The position numbers and the translations under genes are program-made. Source: Desulfuribacillus stibiiarsenatis (lineage in GTDB: Bacteria > Bacillota > Bacilli > Desulfuribacillales > Desulfuribacillaceae). From it: a stretch of DNA of 64,000 bases. The stretch is from positions 1 through 64,000 of the forward strand of contig NZ_MJAT01000004.1 in the NCBI RefSeq assembly GCF_001742305.1, written 5' to 3'. The notes beneath the pieces are model-generated. The model was not told the DNA's origin. It searched no databases and saw only the letters and a program-made list of their open reading frames with translations. Within the stretch, counting starts at the first letter, position 1; each line of letters starts with the position of its first letter. This document shows, piece after piece, positions 49,742-58,825 of the stretch.

Positions 49742-50905
49742 ATGGAAAACCAAACGGTAGAATCAAATAACAACTGGCTAGAGACATTACAAGTAAAACC
49801 ATTTTTGCAGGAGGCATGGAAGGTATCAGGCTTCTCAGCACCAACCGCCATCCAAGAAAAATCCGTTCCGCCAATCCTTAAAGGGCAAGATGTGATAGCG
49901 GAATCTCCTACGGGAACAGGAAAGACGTTAGCATATTTAATCCCTATATTACATAAGATTGACCCTGAGAAAAAAAGCATACAGGCAGTTGTCATCGCTC
50001 CATCCCATGAATTAGCAATGCAGATTTATCAGACGGTCCAGAAGTGGACAACGGGAACTACCATTGTTCCAACATCACTCATTGGAGGCGCCAATATCAA
50101 TAAGCAAATCGACAATCTTAAGAAAGCGCCTCATATCATTGTAGGTACTACAGGCCGCATACTGGAGCTTATTAAAATTAAGAAACTTAAGATGCACGAA
50201 GTAAAATCAATTGTCGTGGACGAGTTTGACGTCTTAGTTGCACAGGAGCATATCGGAAACCTAAATCACATCGTGAAAGCGACACTTAAGGATCGCCAAA
50301 TCGTACTATTCTCAGCAACATTATCGAAGCAAACGGAACAAATCGGGAAAGACCTGATGAATCAACCACAACTCATACAAGTTAAGAGAGAAGACATTGC
50401 CCCTTCCAATACGGAACATATCTATTTCATCTGTGAGCAGAGAGAGAAGATTGATGCGCTGTTAAAAGTCATGCGCGCGGAAAAAATGAAGGCGTTAGTC
50501 TTTATCAACGATTTTGAGAAATTATCGGAGCTTGAATCGAAGCTCAAGTTTAAAGGAATATCCTTTGGAACGCTTACAGGGAATTCTAGCAGTTCGGAAC
50601 GCAAGAAAGTAATTAACGATTTAAGAGATAACAAAATTGCCTTTGTCGTAACAAGTGATGTCGCGGCCCGTGGTCTAGATATTGAGGGGCTAACCCATGT
50701 AATCAATTTCGACTTACCAAGGGATGGGAATCAGTATCTACACCGTACCGGAAGAACCGGAAGGATGGGGGCAAGCGGCACTGTCTATACCCTCGTTACG
50801 AAAAGTGAAGAGTCCATTTTAGCACGTTATGCGAAAAAGGTAACAAATTCTTTACAAGAAAAGAAGTTATACGGTGGTAAAATCACAGAAAAAAGAGGAA
50901 GGTAA
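49742..50905 (+). CDS. DEAD-box RNA helicase
   Basis: 387 aa, a minimal two-RecA-domain helicase. Q motif FSAPTAIQEKSVP (about 31-43), motif I SPTGTGKT (about 59-66), Ia VIAPSHELAMQ, motif II here VVDEFD (DEFD rather than DEAD, about 158-163), III FSATL (about 186-190), and VI HRTGRTGRMG (about 333-342). The C-terminal extension is very short. It may aid ribosome assembly or RNA turnover, especially in cold. The motif II change Ala to Phe keeps the metal-binding D-E pair. Confidence 0.9.
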   Translation: MENQTVESNNNWLETLQVKPFLQEAWKVSGFSAPTAIQEKSVPPILKGQDVIAESPTGTGKTLAYLIPILHKIDPEKKSIQAVVIAPSHELAMQIYQTVQKWTTGTTIVPTSLIGGANINKQIDNLKKAPHIIVGTTGRILELIKIKKLKMHEVKSIVVDEFDVLVAQEHIGNLNHIVKATLKDRQIVLFSATLSKQTEQIGKDLMNQPQLIQVKREDIAPSNTEHIYFICEQREKIDALLKVMRAEKMKALVFINDFEKLSELESKLKFKGISFGTLTGNSSSSERKKVINDLRDNKIAFVVTSDVAARGLDIEGLTHVINFDLPRDGNQYLHRTGRTGRMGASGTVYTLVTKSEESILARYAKKVTNSLQEKKLYGGKITEKRGR

Positions 50906-50993
50906 GGACTATTGATTCTATAGTTCTTTATTGCTACTCTATAATTAGGAATGAGTTAATGTAATATACAGAAGAAATTAATGGAGGGGTAAT

Positions 50994-53174
50994 ATGAAAG
51001 ATTACGTACAAGTAGGAAATCTTCAAGTCGCTCAAGTTCTGTATGATTTTATTAATGAAGAGGCGATTCCTAACAGTGGACTCGAGAAAGAAGCTTTTTG
51101 GCAAGGTGTCGAGAAATTACTTATAGACTTTACACCACGAAACAAGCAATTACTTGCTGTAAGAGAAGAAATGCAAGACAAAATCAATCAATGGCACCGA
51201 AGTATTAGAGGGAACTTTGATTTTCAGCAATATAAATCATTTTTGCAAGATATCGGGTATTTAGAACCGGAAGTAGAGGATTTCCAAGTTACTACTGACA
51301 ATGTGGATGACGAAATTGCGCTGCAGGCAGGTCCACAATTAGTCGCTCCCATCATGAATGCCCGCTATTCGTTGAATGCTGTTAACGCGCGCTGGGGTAG
51401 TCTTTACGATGCGCTCTATGGGACAGATGCAATTCCAGAAACGGATGGCGCGGAAAAGAGCGAAGGATATAATCCAATTCGCGGGGCAAAGACGATTGCT
51501 TTTGCGAGGGATTTCTTAGATCAAGCTGTACCGTTGGACAGCGCCTCCCATAAAGAGGCTACTCAATATTTAATAAACAATGATAAGTTGTTCGTACAAT
51601 TGAATGATGGAAGTGCTACAGAACTTAAAGCTGCCGACCAATTGGTAGGGTATAAAGGGGATGCAAATGACCCGAGCTCTATTTTACTGAAACATAATGG
51701 ACTTCATATTGAGATTCAAATTGACCGTGCCCATCCAATCGGCAAAACAGATGCAGCGGGGATTAAAGATGTTTATATCGAATCTGCTTTGACAACGATT
51801 ATGGACTTCGAGGATTCCGTAACAGCAGTAGACGCAGAAGATAAGGTAGCAATATATCGGAACTGGTTAGGTCTTATGAAAGGAACATTAAGCACAACAT
51901 TTAAAAAGGGCGAAAAGACGTTAACGAGGACTCTAAACGCTGACCGTAGCTATACATCAGTAGCTGGAGAAGAGATATCTTTGCCAGGCCGTTCGCTTAT
52001 GTTTGTAAGAAATGTAGGGCATTTGATGACCAATAACATGATTCTTATGGAAAATGACGAAGAAGCACCAGAAGGTATTTTAGATGGTATCTTTATAAGC
52101 TTAATTGCGAAGCATGATATTCTAGGGAATGGAGCATTTGCAAATTCCCGCAAACAATCAATCTATATAGTAAAACCGAAAATGCATGGATCGCAGGAGG
52201 TAGCTTTTGCCAACGAAATGTTTGATTGCATTGAAGACCTACTTGGATTAGGTCGCTATACAATTAAGATTGGTGTAATGGATGAAGAGCGTAGAACATC
52301 TCTGAACTTAAAGTCATGCATTGAGAAAGTAAAGAATCGGATTGTCTTTATCAATACAGGTTTCTTAGATCGTACAGGGGATGAAATCCACACTTCCATG
52401 GAAGCGGGTCCGATGATTCGCAAGAATGAAATGAAATCTTCAACATGGCTACAGGCCTACGAAAAATCGAATGTAGTAGTAGGTTTGCAGTGTGGTATGC
52501 AAGGACGTGCACAGATCGGCAAGGGAATGTGGGCAATGCCTGATGCAATGGCAACGATGCTACAGCAGAAAGGAAGCCAATTGCTTGCAGGGGCCAATAC
52601 TGCATGGGTACCATCGCCAACGGCAGCAACCTTACATGCACTTCATTATCATCAAGTAAAAGTGATAGAAATACAACAGGCATTAGCTAGCACTCTAACT
52701 GTTTCTAAGGATGATATCTTGGCAATTCCAGTCGCACAGGATTCTAATTGGACGGCAGAAGAGATTCAAGAAGAACTAGATAACAATTCCCAAAGCATAT
52801 TAGGGTATGTAGTTCGTTGGGTAGAGCAAGGCATTGGATGTTCGAAAGTACCAGATATCAATAATGTTGGTCTGATGGAAGATCGGGCCACGTTAAGAAT
52901 TTCGAGTCAGCATATGGCGAATTGGTTGCACCATGGAATATGCACGGAAGAACAGGTAATTACTACATTAAAACGCATGGCACAAGTAGTAGACCAGCAA
53001 AATGCAGGGGATTCGTTCTATCGTCCAATGGCACCTGACTTTGAAAGCTCTGTGGCATTCCAAGCGGCATGCGAGTTAATCTTTAAAGGCAAGGAACAGC
53101 CTAGCGGGTATACAGAGCCAATTCTGCATCGCCGTAGAATTGAGGCAAAACAGAAATTTACAGGCCAATGCTAA
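50994..53174 (+). CDS. glcB: Malate synthase G
   Basis: 726 aa, the usual G-form length (isoform A is about 530). TIM-barrel signatures include [22 protein letters not shown] (in parts, about 261-283), with the metal-binding region and a catalytic Asp expected in the C-terminal third ([18 protein letters not shown], about 627-644). It condenses glyoxylate with acetyl-CoA to malate. No isocitrate lyase or glycolate oxidase gene is nearby, so the source of glyoxylate is not explained by the window. GGAGGGG precedes the ATG. Confidence 0.95.
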   Translation: MKDYVQVGNLQVAQVLYDFINEEAIPNSGLEKEAFWQGVEKLLIDFTPRNKQLLAVREEMQDKINQWHRSIRGNFDFQQYKSFLQDIGYLEPEVEDFQVTTDNVDDEIALQAGPQLVAPIMNARYSLNAVNARWGSLYDALYGTDAIPETDGAEKSEGYNPIRGAKTIAFARDFLDQAVPLDSASHKEATQYLINNDKLFVQLNDGSATELKAADQLVGYKGDANDPSSILLKHNGLHIEIQIDRAHPIGKTDAAGIKDVYIESALTTIMDFEDSVTAVDAEDKVAIYRNWLGLMKGTLSTTFKKGEKTLTRTLNADRSYTSVAGEEISLPGRSLMFVRNVGHLMTNNMILMENDEEAPEGILDGIFISLIAKHDILGNGAFANSRKQSIYIVKPKMHGSQEVAFANEMFDCIEDLLGLGRYTIKIGVMDEERRTSLNLKSCIEKVKNRIVFINTGFLDRTGDEIHTSMEAGPMIRKNEMKSSTWLQAYEKSNVVVGLQCGMQGRAQIGKGMWAMPDAMATMLQQKGSQLLAGANTAWVPSPTAATLHALHYHQVKVIEIQQALASTLTVSKDDILAIPVAQDSNWTAEEIQEELDNNSQSILGYVVRWVEQGIGCSKVPDINNVGLMEDRATLRISSQHMANWLHHGICTEEQVITTLKRMAQVVDQQNAGDSFYRPMAPDFESSVAFQAACELIFKGKEQPSGYTEPILHRRRIEAKQKFTGQC

Positions 53175-53263
53175 TTGATATGGACAATAAATTAAATGCA
53201 CGTACATTTAATTTAGGCCAAGTAAATATATATAAATTCATGTAAATTCTTAAGTTCATGCAT

Positions 53264-53295
53264 AGAAAGGGTTAGCCGATTGGCTAACCCTTTCT
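53264..53295. terminator. Terminator between glcB and the MATE gene
   Basis: 14-bp perfect stem (53264-53277 with 53282-53295; arm AGAAAGGGTTAGCC), loop GATT. Lies between two convergent genes and can serve both. Confidence 0.75.
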
Positions 53296-53344
53296 CAATC
53301 AATGTGTTGCTATATTCTTAGCTCATAATGCTGTTATCGCATCA

Positions 53345-54718
53345 TTATTCTAAACAAGGTTCGTTGGCAACGGTTGCTGGTGCAGCAGAGAAAATTTCCT
53401 TATTCCGATTCATAAACCATAAAGATAAAGAGAAGGCAAATATATCGGCCATCGGAAATGCAATCCATATTCCCGTCAGTTTAAAGAAATACGGCATAAT
53501 AAGCAAGAACGGAATTAGAAACAATACCTGGCGGGATAACGATAAAATTGCTGCAGCCCTAGCCCGACCCAGTGCTTGAAAGACACTACCAGCGACCATT
53601 TGAATACCAATCGTTAACGATAAAGCGAACATAATCCGCAGGGCGCTAACTCCCATTTCTATTGCAGGAAGCTCGTCAGTGAAAATCAACATGATCAGCT
53701 TAGGGAATATCATAATCGCTAAGAATCCTATAGCAGCGATGCCGGTTGTAGCTTTAATTGCTAGCTTAATCGATTCTGTAACGCGATCATGCAATTTTGC
53801 ACCAAAGTTATAGCCCACCAGTGGCGTTAATCCTTGGACTACACCCATAATTGGCATCATTGCAAACATAAGAACTTTATGGATAATACCGAAGACACCA
53901 ATTGCAACATCACCACCATATGTTCCTAGAAGGTGGTTTGCTACTACGTACATCACACTGCTTGCACCCATCTGGATAAAAGCAGCAGAACCAATGGCAG
54001 CAATCTTTTGGATATGGTGCCAAAACGGTAAAAGGTTTTTTGCGTGGAACGTTAAGCTACTTTTCCCGCGTAAAAAGTATAAAACAAGATAGATAGCAGT
54101 GATTCCTTGGGACAATACGGTAGCTATAGCCGAACCCTTAACCCCTAATCCAAAGGTGAAAATAAATAATGGGGTTAAAATAATATTGAGTATGGATGAA
54201 ACGAGCATAGAGTACATCGCAACTTTGGCATTTCCTTCCGAACGAATAATGTTGTTCATAGAAAAAGCAAAAGCAAAGAATACAGTTCCAAATAAAATGA
54301 CTCCCAAATAATCTTGGGCATAAGGCAAAATGGAATCACTGGAACCAAATAAATAAAGTAGAGGAGTTAGATAACGTAATCCTATTAGTAAGCCGACAAA
54401 ACTTACTAAGATTACAAGACTAATAACATTTCCGAAAACTTGATTCGCCTTATCTTTCTCCCCAGCACCTAATAGCCTAGAGATGAGAGAAGCACCACCA
54501 ATCCCAATTGCGCCAGCAAGAGCCATAATAATCATCTGCACAGGAAAGGCAATCGACACTGCTGCAACTCCAATAGTTCCTACAGCTATAGATACAAATA
54601 TTGTATCGACTACGTTATATAAAGCCATTACTAAAGCACCTAGCATGGCTGGTACTGATAATTTTAATAATAATTTAGGAATTGGTTCTGTTCCTAAATG
54701 TTCACTTTGGTGTTTCAC
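53345..54718 (-). CDS. MATE family efflux transporter
   Basis: 457 aa, twelve hydrophobic segments in two homologous halves. The N-terminal half opens PIPKLLLKLSVPAMLGALVMALYNVVDTIFV, the standard MATE start, with the second-half repeat near residue 240. It exports cationic drugs by Na+ or H+ exchange. It follows a MarR gene on the same strand by 68 bp, and operators upstream of that gene suggest drug-inducible co-regulation. Confidence 0.92.
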   Translation of the reverse strand: MKHQSEHLGTEPIPKLLLKLSVPAMLGALVMALYNVVDTIFVSIAVGTIGVAAVSIAFPVQMIIMALAGAIGIGGASLISRLLGAGEKDKANQVFGNVISLVILVSFVGLLIGLRYLTPLLYLFGSSDSILPYAQDYLGVILFGTVFFAFAFSMNNIIRSEGNAKVAMYSMLVSSILNIILTPLFIFTFGLGVKGSAIATVLSQGITAIYLVLYFLRGKSSLTFHAKNLLPFWHHIQKIAAIGSAAFIQMGASSVMYVVANHLLGTYGGDVAIGVFGIIHKVLMFAMMPIMGVVQGLTPLVGYNFGAKLHDRVTESIKLAIKATTGIAAIGFLAIMIFPKLIMLIFTDELPAIEMGVSALRIMFALSLTIGIQMVAGSVFQALGRARAAAILSLSRQVLFLIPFLLIMPYFFKLTGIWIAFPMADIFAFSLSLWFMNRNKEIFSAAPATVANEPCLE

Positions 54719-54786
54719 GGAATATCCCCCTATTTTTCAAATCTTTTTACTCGCGCAATATCCATTTTTCTCAGATGAACCGTGAA

Positions 54787-55230
54787 TTATGCTCGCTCAT
54801 TATGCACATAATCGGCGGCGTTTTTCGCCATTTTTCGAAAAAGAGTAAATGCCATTTCTAATTCCTCATCCGTTAAACCAGCACTTAATATATCTGTCCA
54901 GCCCTGTAAGCTACTACGAAGATTTGGTTTAAAGGCCATTGCCTTATGTGTTAAAAAAATAAAATTCGAACGAAGATCTTGATCATTCGACTTTCTTTCT
55001 ATATATCCGTTTAGTTCAAGTTTTTTCAAAGCCCTAGCCGTTGTACCTTTATCTATATGCAGAAAGGAGGCTATTTCATCCTGTGACATACCGTCCTTCT
55101 GATAAAGGGCAATTAAAAATAAAAATTGTCCCTTGCCAATGTCATATTGTTCTAATTCCTTTGTAATATAGATATGACCATAACGATATAACAAGGATAT
55201 CCATTTCCCTAGCGACATATCCGAATTCAT
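54787..55230 (-). CDS. MarR family regulator of the MATE gene
   Basis: 147 aa, winged helix at about 45-110 (MSQDEIASFLHIDKGTTARALKKLELNGYIERKSNDQDLRSNF in separate helices and wing). Autoregulation with the downstream MATE gene is the usual arrangement. Two palindromes lie just upstream of its promoter region. AGGAGAG precedes the ATG. Confidence 0.88.
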   Translation of the reverse strand: MNSDMSLGKWISLLYRYGHIYITKELEQYDIGKGQFLFLIALYQKDGMSQDEIASFLHIDKGTTARALKKLELNGYIERKSNDQDLRSNFIFLTHKAMAFKPNLRSSLQGWTDILSAGLTDEELEMAFTLFRKMAKNAADYVHNERA

Positions 55231-55266
55231 TGAACTCTCCTAACTGAAAATTTGGTTACAAAATTA

Positions 55267-55332
55267 GTTGCATATGCAACAAGTGCATATAATATTATAA
55301 CTGGCACTAAAATAGTTGTCAATGCAACTATT
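55267..55332. promoter_or_regulatory. MarR operators upstream of the marR-MATE operon
   Basis: GTTGCATATGCAAC (55267-55280) is a perfect 14-bp palindrome. AATAGTTG (55311-55318) and CAACTATT (55325-55332) form a second, spaced by 6 bp. Both contain GTTG/CAAC half sites. They sit between divergent genes and could also affect the Fe-S protein gene. Confidence 0.65.
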
Positions 55333-55399
55333 CTTACTCAAATATTAGATTAGCGCTATAATGGAAATAATATGTACGGAGGAAAGGGAGGTATATAGA

Positions 55400-56650
55400 T
55401 TGGAATCGATTAAACCTGGGTATAAACGCTTGGAAGAACGTATTAACCGCTTTCCACTTGGTGCTCCACCATCAGATACGTTGTATAAAATACTAGGAGT
55501 ATTGTTTACGGAGAAAGAGGCAGAACTTGTCGCACAATTACCCATACGACCGTTTACGGTAAAAACAGCAGCAGATGTCTGGAAACTTAGTGAAAAAGAA
55601 GCTCATCGCATCCTAGAGCGGCTAGCAAGTCGAGCGATATTACTTGACCTAGATTATAACGGTGTGCAGAGGTATGTCTTACCGCCCCCAATGGCGGGTT
55701 TCTTTGAGTTTTCAATTATGCGGACGCGTGGGGATATCAATCAAAAACTTCTCAGTGAATTATATTATCAATATTTAAATGTTGAAGAAGATTTTATTAA
55801 GAGTCTTTTCTTTGATAGCGAGACTCGGTTAGGGAGGGTATTCGTTCAGGAGCCTGTACTTACGAATGAGCAAGCAGTTCACATCCTAGACTATGAGCGT
55901 GCTACACATATGCTAGAAACGGCCACACATATTGGAATCAGTACATGCTATTGTCGAAACAAAATGCATCATGTAGATCAGGGGTGTGATGCTCCTATGG
56001 ATATATGTATGACCTTCAATAACACAGCACAATCACTCATTAAGCATCAGTATGCGCGAAAGGTAGATTTATCAGAAGGGCTAGAGCTGCTACAACAAGC
56101 CTATGAGAATAATTTAGTTCAGTGTGGGGAAAACGTGAAACGGGATATTAGCTTTATCTGTAATTGTTGTGGATGTTGTTGTGAAGCTCTAATAGCAGCA
56201 CGGAAATTCGGCATGTTACGACCTGTACATACGACCAACTACATTCCAGAGATTGACAATAGTTCGTGCGCGGGGTGCAACAAATGCGTTCGAACATGTC
56301 CGATTGGGGCAATATCTATAGAAAATCGGATCGCAAAGATTGATGAGGGCGTCTGCCTAGGATGCGCCGTTTGTGTCCGCTCCTGCTCGAGAGGAAGTAT
56401 TACACTGCGCCAAAGAGAGGAGCGGGTGATTACTCCCGTTGATTCCATCCATCGAACAGTGGTAATGGCTATTGAGCGGGGTAAGCTACAGAATTTAATC
56501 TTCGATAACCATGCGTTAAAGAGCCACCGAGCAATGGCGGCTATTTTATCTACAATTCTCAAATTGCCTCCATTGAAACAAGCGATGGCTAGCAAACAAA
56601 TGAAGTCAGTGTATTTAGAAAAGCTAATAGAACGGATGTCTAGTCGTTAG
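55400..56650 (+). CDS. Winged-helix plus multi-[4Fe-4S] ferredoxin protein
   Basis: 416 aa from a TTG 9 nt after GGGAGG. Residues about 60-95 form a winged-helix-like segment (TVKTAADVWKLSEKEAHRILERL). The middle has Cys clusters (STCYCRNK; ICNCCGCCC). The C-terminal part is a two-cluster ferredoxin, CAGCNKCVRTCP and CLGCAVCVRSC (about 292-303 and 322-332). Similar proteins are frequent in anaerobic or sulfur-metabolising Bacillota, and their partners are unknown. The mix of DNA-binding-like and Fe-S parts leaves a redox-sensing role possible. Confidence 0.78.
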   Translation: MESIKPGYKRLEERINRFPLGAPPSDTLYKILGVLFTEKEAELVAQLPIRPFTVKTAADVWKLSEKEAHRILERLASRAILLDLDYNGVQRYVLPPPMAGFFEFSIMRTRGDINQKLLSELYYQYLNVEEDFIKSLFFDSETRLGRVFVQEPVLTNEQAVHILDYERATHMLETATHIGISTCYCRNKMHHVDQGCDAPMDICMTFNNTAQSLIKHQYARKVDLSEGLELLQQAYENNLVQCGENVKRDISFICNCCGCCCEALIAARKFGMLRPVHTTNYIPEIDNSSCAGCNKCVRTCPIGAISIENRIAKIDEGVCLGCAVCVRSCSRGSITLRQREERVITPVDSIHRTVVMAIERGKLQNLIFDNHALKSHRAMAAILSTILKLPPLKQAMASKQMKSVYLEKLIERMSSR

Positions 56651-56688
56651 AAATCAGTTACCAACCAACAATTGACTAGAGCCACATA

Positions 56689-56728
56689 AAAAACTTGGCA
56701 AACTCTTTGTGGAGGATGCCAAGTTTTT
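56689..56728 (+). terminator. Terminator of the Fe-S protein gene
   Basis: AAAAACTTGGCA (56689-56700) pairs with TGCCAAGTTTTT (56717-56728), perfect 12-bp stem, 16-nt loop. Also usable by the convergent small gene. Confidence 0.8.
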
Positions 56729-56737
56729 GGTTGTGAT

Positions 56738-56911
56738 TTAACCGCCCATTTTACGGCGTTGAATCGTATTCTTTTTCGCTTGCTGGCTCTTCATTTGTTT
56801 CGTCTCGGATGAAGTGCCACCTGCCTTAGACTTTGCTTGCTCCTGCTGTTTATTCGCCAGCTTCTGCTTTACAAGATCCTGCAGACTAACCTTCTTTTTT
56901 TCTTCAGTCAT
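56738..56911 (-). CDS. Small, highly basic 57-aa protein
   Basis: 57 aa: a charged start (MTEEKKKVSLQDLVKQKL), a Gln/Lys/Ser-rich middle and a basic end (NTIQRRKMGG), about one quarter Lys/Arg. No Cys or hydrophobic core. Resembles small conserved uncharacterised proteins of Bacilli. AAGGAG lies upstream of the ATG on the - strand, and the shared terminator closes it. The function is unknown. Confidence 0.6.
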   Translation of the reverse strand: MTEEKKKVSLQDLVKQKLANKQQEQAKSKAGGTSSETKQMKSQQAKKNTIQRRKMGG

Positions 56912-57094
56912 ACATACAACTCCTTAAGTACAAACGTTATGAAATTCTAGCAACAAGTCGCTAGAAAATACTTTATTGTACAGGCTATTATAGCAGAATC
57001 TGAAACGATACTCAATAAATGACTCAATAAAGATACTCAGTAAAATACTCAATAAAGAGAATGCGAGGGTGCAGAACGTATTGCTTCGGCAAAT

Positions 57095-57952
57095 CTACTC
57101 CCAGAAGTGACGATGATCCTCGGTATATTCTCTCACGGTTCGCGGAGCTCTTCCGAGAATAATCTCTAAATCGGGAGTTACCTTTTTCGCCATCCCAAGC
57201 TTTGTTGTGAGATACAGTGCAACCATGACATTGGCAAAGCCCTTATCGATTCCACGGTTAATCATAGTTCTACGAAAAGCCAGGGGAGCAGGGTTAGAAT
57301 AAATGATCTTTCTGTCAAGAACTTCAGAGAAGATATCGGCTACTTGGTAATAGTCGATTGATTCGCCACCAGTTAATGTATAACATTTATGCTCATGACC
57401 AAGTTCCATGAGTGTAATAGCACCTGCTTCGCCGATATCCCGTGTATCGATAAAGCTAACCTTTGCTTTACCTGAAGGGATATAGATATCGTTCAACTCC
57501 TTAATATCATATACATGGGCTTGGTTAAGGTTTTGCATAAAGAAACTAGGACGTAGGAACGTATAGGGAATACCGCTCTTCTGAATGTATTTCTCAATCT
57601 TATAATGGGGTGGAATTGGATTCTTTTCAATCCCCATTAACGAAAGAAAGGTAATGTGCTGAATCTGCGCTTGCTTTGCATAATCTAGCACTGGTTTCAT
57701 TTGTTTCTCGAAATTTGCCAAGGCTGGTGGTCGAACTAGGAACATTTTCGTCACACCTTGAAAGGCATTGGGAAACGTTTCCGGTCTTTCGAAATCAAAT
57801 GCTACATATTCATATTGCTCTTCAAATTGTTTTTGCGCCTTCTCTACATTCCTCACACCAGCTACAAAAGGATAACTGGATTTGTGCAAATGAATCGCCA
57901 CTTCGTTTCCGACATTTCCTGTCATTCCAGTAACTAAAATTTTGTCTGCCAT
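57095..57952 (-). CDS. NmrA-like NAD(P)-binding SDR protein
   Basis: 285 aa, Rossmann fold of the atypical SDR type. N-terminal ILVTGMTGNVGNEVA (about 4-18, GxxGxxG-like), PPHYKIEKYIQKSGIPYTFLRPSFF (about 117-141), and ISFIDTRDIG. The NmrA/HSCARG and quinone oxidoreductase-like relatives sense NADP(H) redox state or reduce quinones. It follows a MarR gene on the same strand by 71 bp and probably responds to it. Confidence 0.85.
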   Translation of the reverse strand: MADKILVTGMTGNVGNEVAIHLHKSSYPFVAGVRNVEKAQKQFEEQYEYVAFDFERPETFPNAFQGVTKMFLVRPPALANFEKQMKPVLDYAKQAQIQHITFLSLMGIEKNPIPPHYKIEKYIQKSGIPYTFLRPSFFMQNLNQAHVYDIKELNDIYIPSGKAKVSFIDTRDIGEAGAITLMELGHEHKCYTLTGGESIDYYQVADIFSEVLDRKIIYSNPAPLAFRRTMINRGIDKGFANVMVALYLTTKLGMAKKVTPDLEIILGRAPRTVREYTEDHRHFWE

Positions 57953-58023
57953 AAAAGCACCCCGAATCTCTTAAGATTAAATACAATCATTTCGTTTCAT
58001 TTCTAGTAAACAGGACTACTGTG

Positions 58024-58506
58024 TTAGTCCCCTTCCTTAGATAAATTGACAATCATTCTACCAAGATAGGCTTTAAGTGCAACTAACTCATCAGAATCAA
58101 ATCCTGCTACGGCACGCTCCATTATGTCGTTCCCATGATGATTTAACTCGTGGATTAAGCTTTCGGATTTTTCCGTAAGCTCAATGATCTGTGAGCGGCG
58201 ATCGTCAGGGTTCGGCTTGCGGACAACCCAGCCGTTTTTTTCGAGTCGGTCAATAATTCCAGAGATTGTAGGTCGGTCATAATAAAGTCTCAATGCAACA
58301 GCAGCAGGAGAAAGGGGATGCCCTTGTATACCTGATGCAGAATTTTGACTAGCATGAAGCAGTTCCATTTGAATACTCAAATCCTTGATGACAGACCACT
58401 GTGCTGCCGTAAGATCATAGTTCTTTAATGCTTCATTAAAATGCCACTTCATGATTTTGGCAGATTTACTTAGTAAGTAGCCTAGATTTTGTGAAAAGTC
58501 CTCCAT
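58024..58506 (-). CDS. MarR family transcriptional regulator
   Basis: 160 aa from ATG 58506, preceded by AAAGGGG; an in-frame ATG 18 nt upstream would overlap that site. Winged helix at about 70-120 (SPAAVALRLYYDRPTISGIIDRLEKNGWV and a NPDDRRSQI wing). Upstream is a 24-bp perfect palindrome, the likely operator. It is co-directional with the NmrA-like gene. Confidence 0.85.
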   Translation of the reverse strand: MEDFSQNLGYLLSKSAKIMKWHFNEALKNYDLTAAQWSVIKDLSIQMELLHASQNSASGIQGHPLSPAAVALRLYYDRPTISGIIDRLEKNGWVVRKPNPDDRRSQIIELTEKSESLIHELNHHGNDIMERAVAGFDSDELVALKAYLGRMIVNLSKEGD

Positions 58507-58638
58507 GCAACGGTCCCCTTTCATATTAGGAATAAAATATTATTGTGAATCCAAGAAAAGTAATAAAGAAATGGTCGAAGAAAATTGTTGTTTAATTTTT
58601 CAATTGACATATGAGCTAAGTAAATATAATTAGCCTAC

Positions 58639-58662
58639 ATATAGTTAGTATACTAACTATAT
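58639..58662. promoter_or_regulatory. 24-bp perfect palindromic operator
   Basis: Arm ATATAGTTAGTA (58639-58650) and its exact complement (58651-58662), with no spacer. Lies 133 bp upstream of the MarR start and 164 bp before topB, so either gene could be affected. The remainder of 58507-58825 is A+T-rich and shows no gene. Confidence 0.75.
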
Positions 58663-58825
58663 AAATATTGTCAATAGCTTTGATCTCCATATCCGCATAA
58701 ATTTCCACCAATTCAGCAGTTCTAATTATTTTTGTATTTTGCACGAAAACATGGATAGATTTGAATAATAAAACTCGTCATAGTATGCTAGGAGGTATCA
58801 AATTGCAATAAAGAGAGGACCACAT

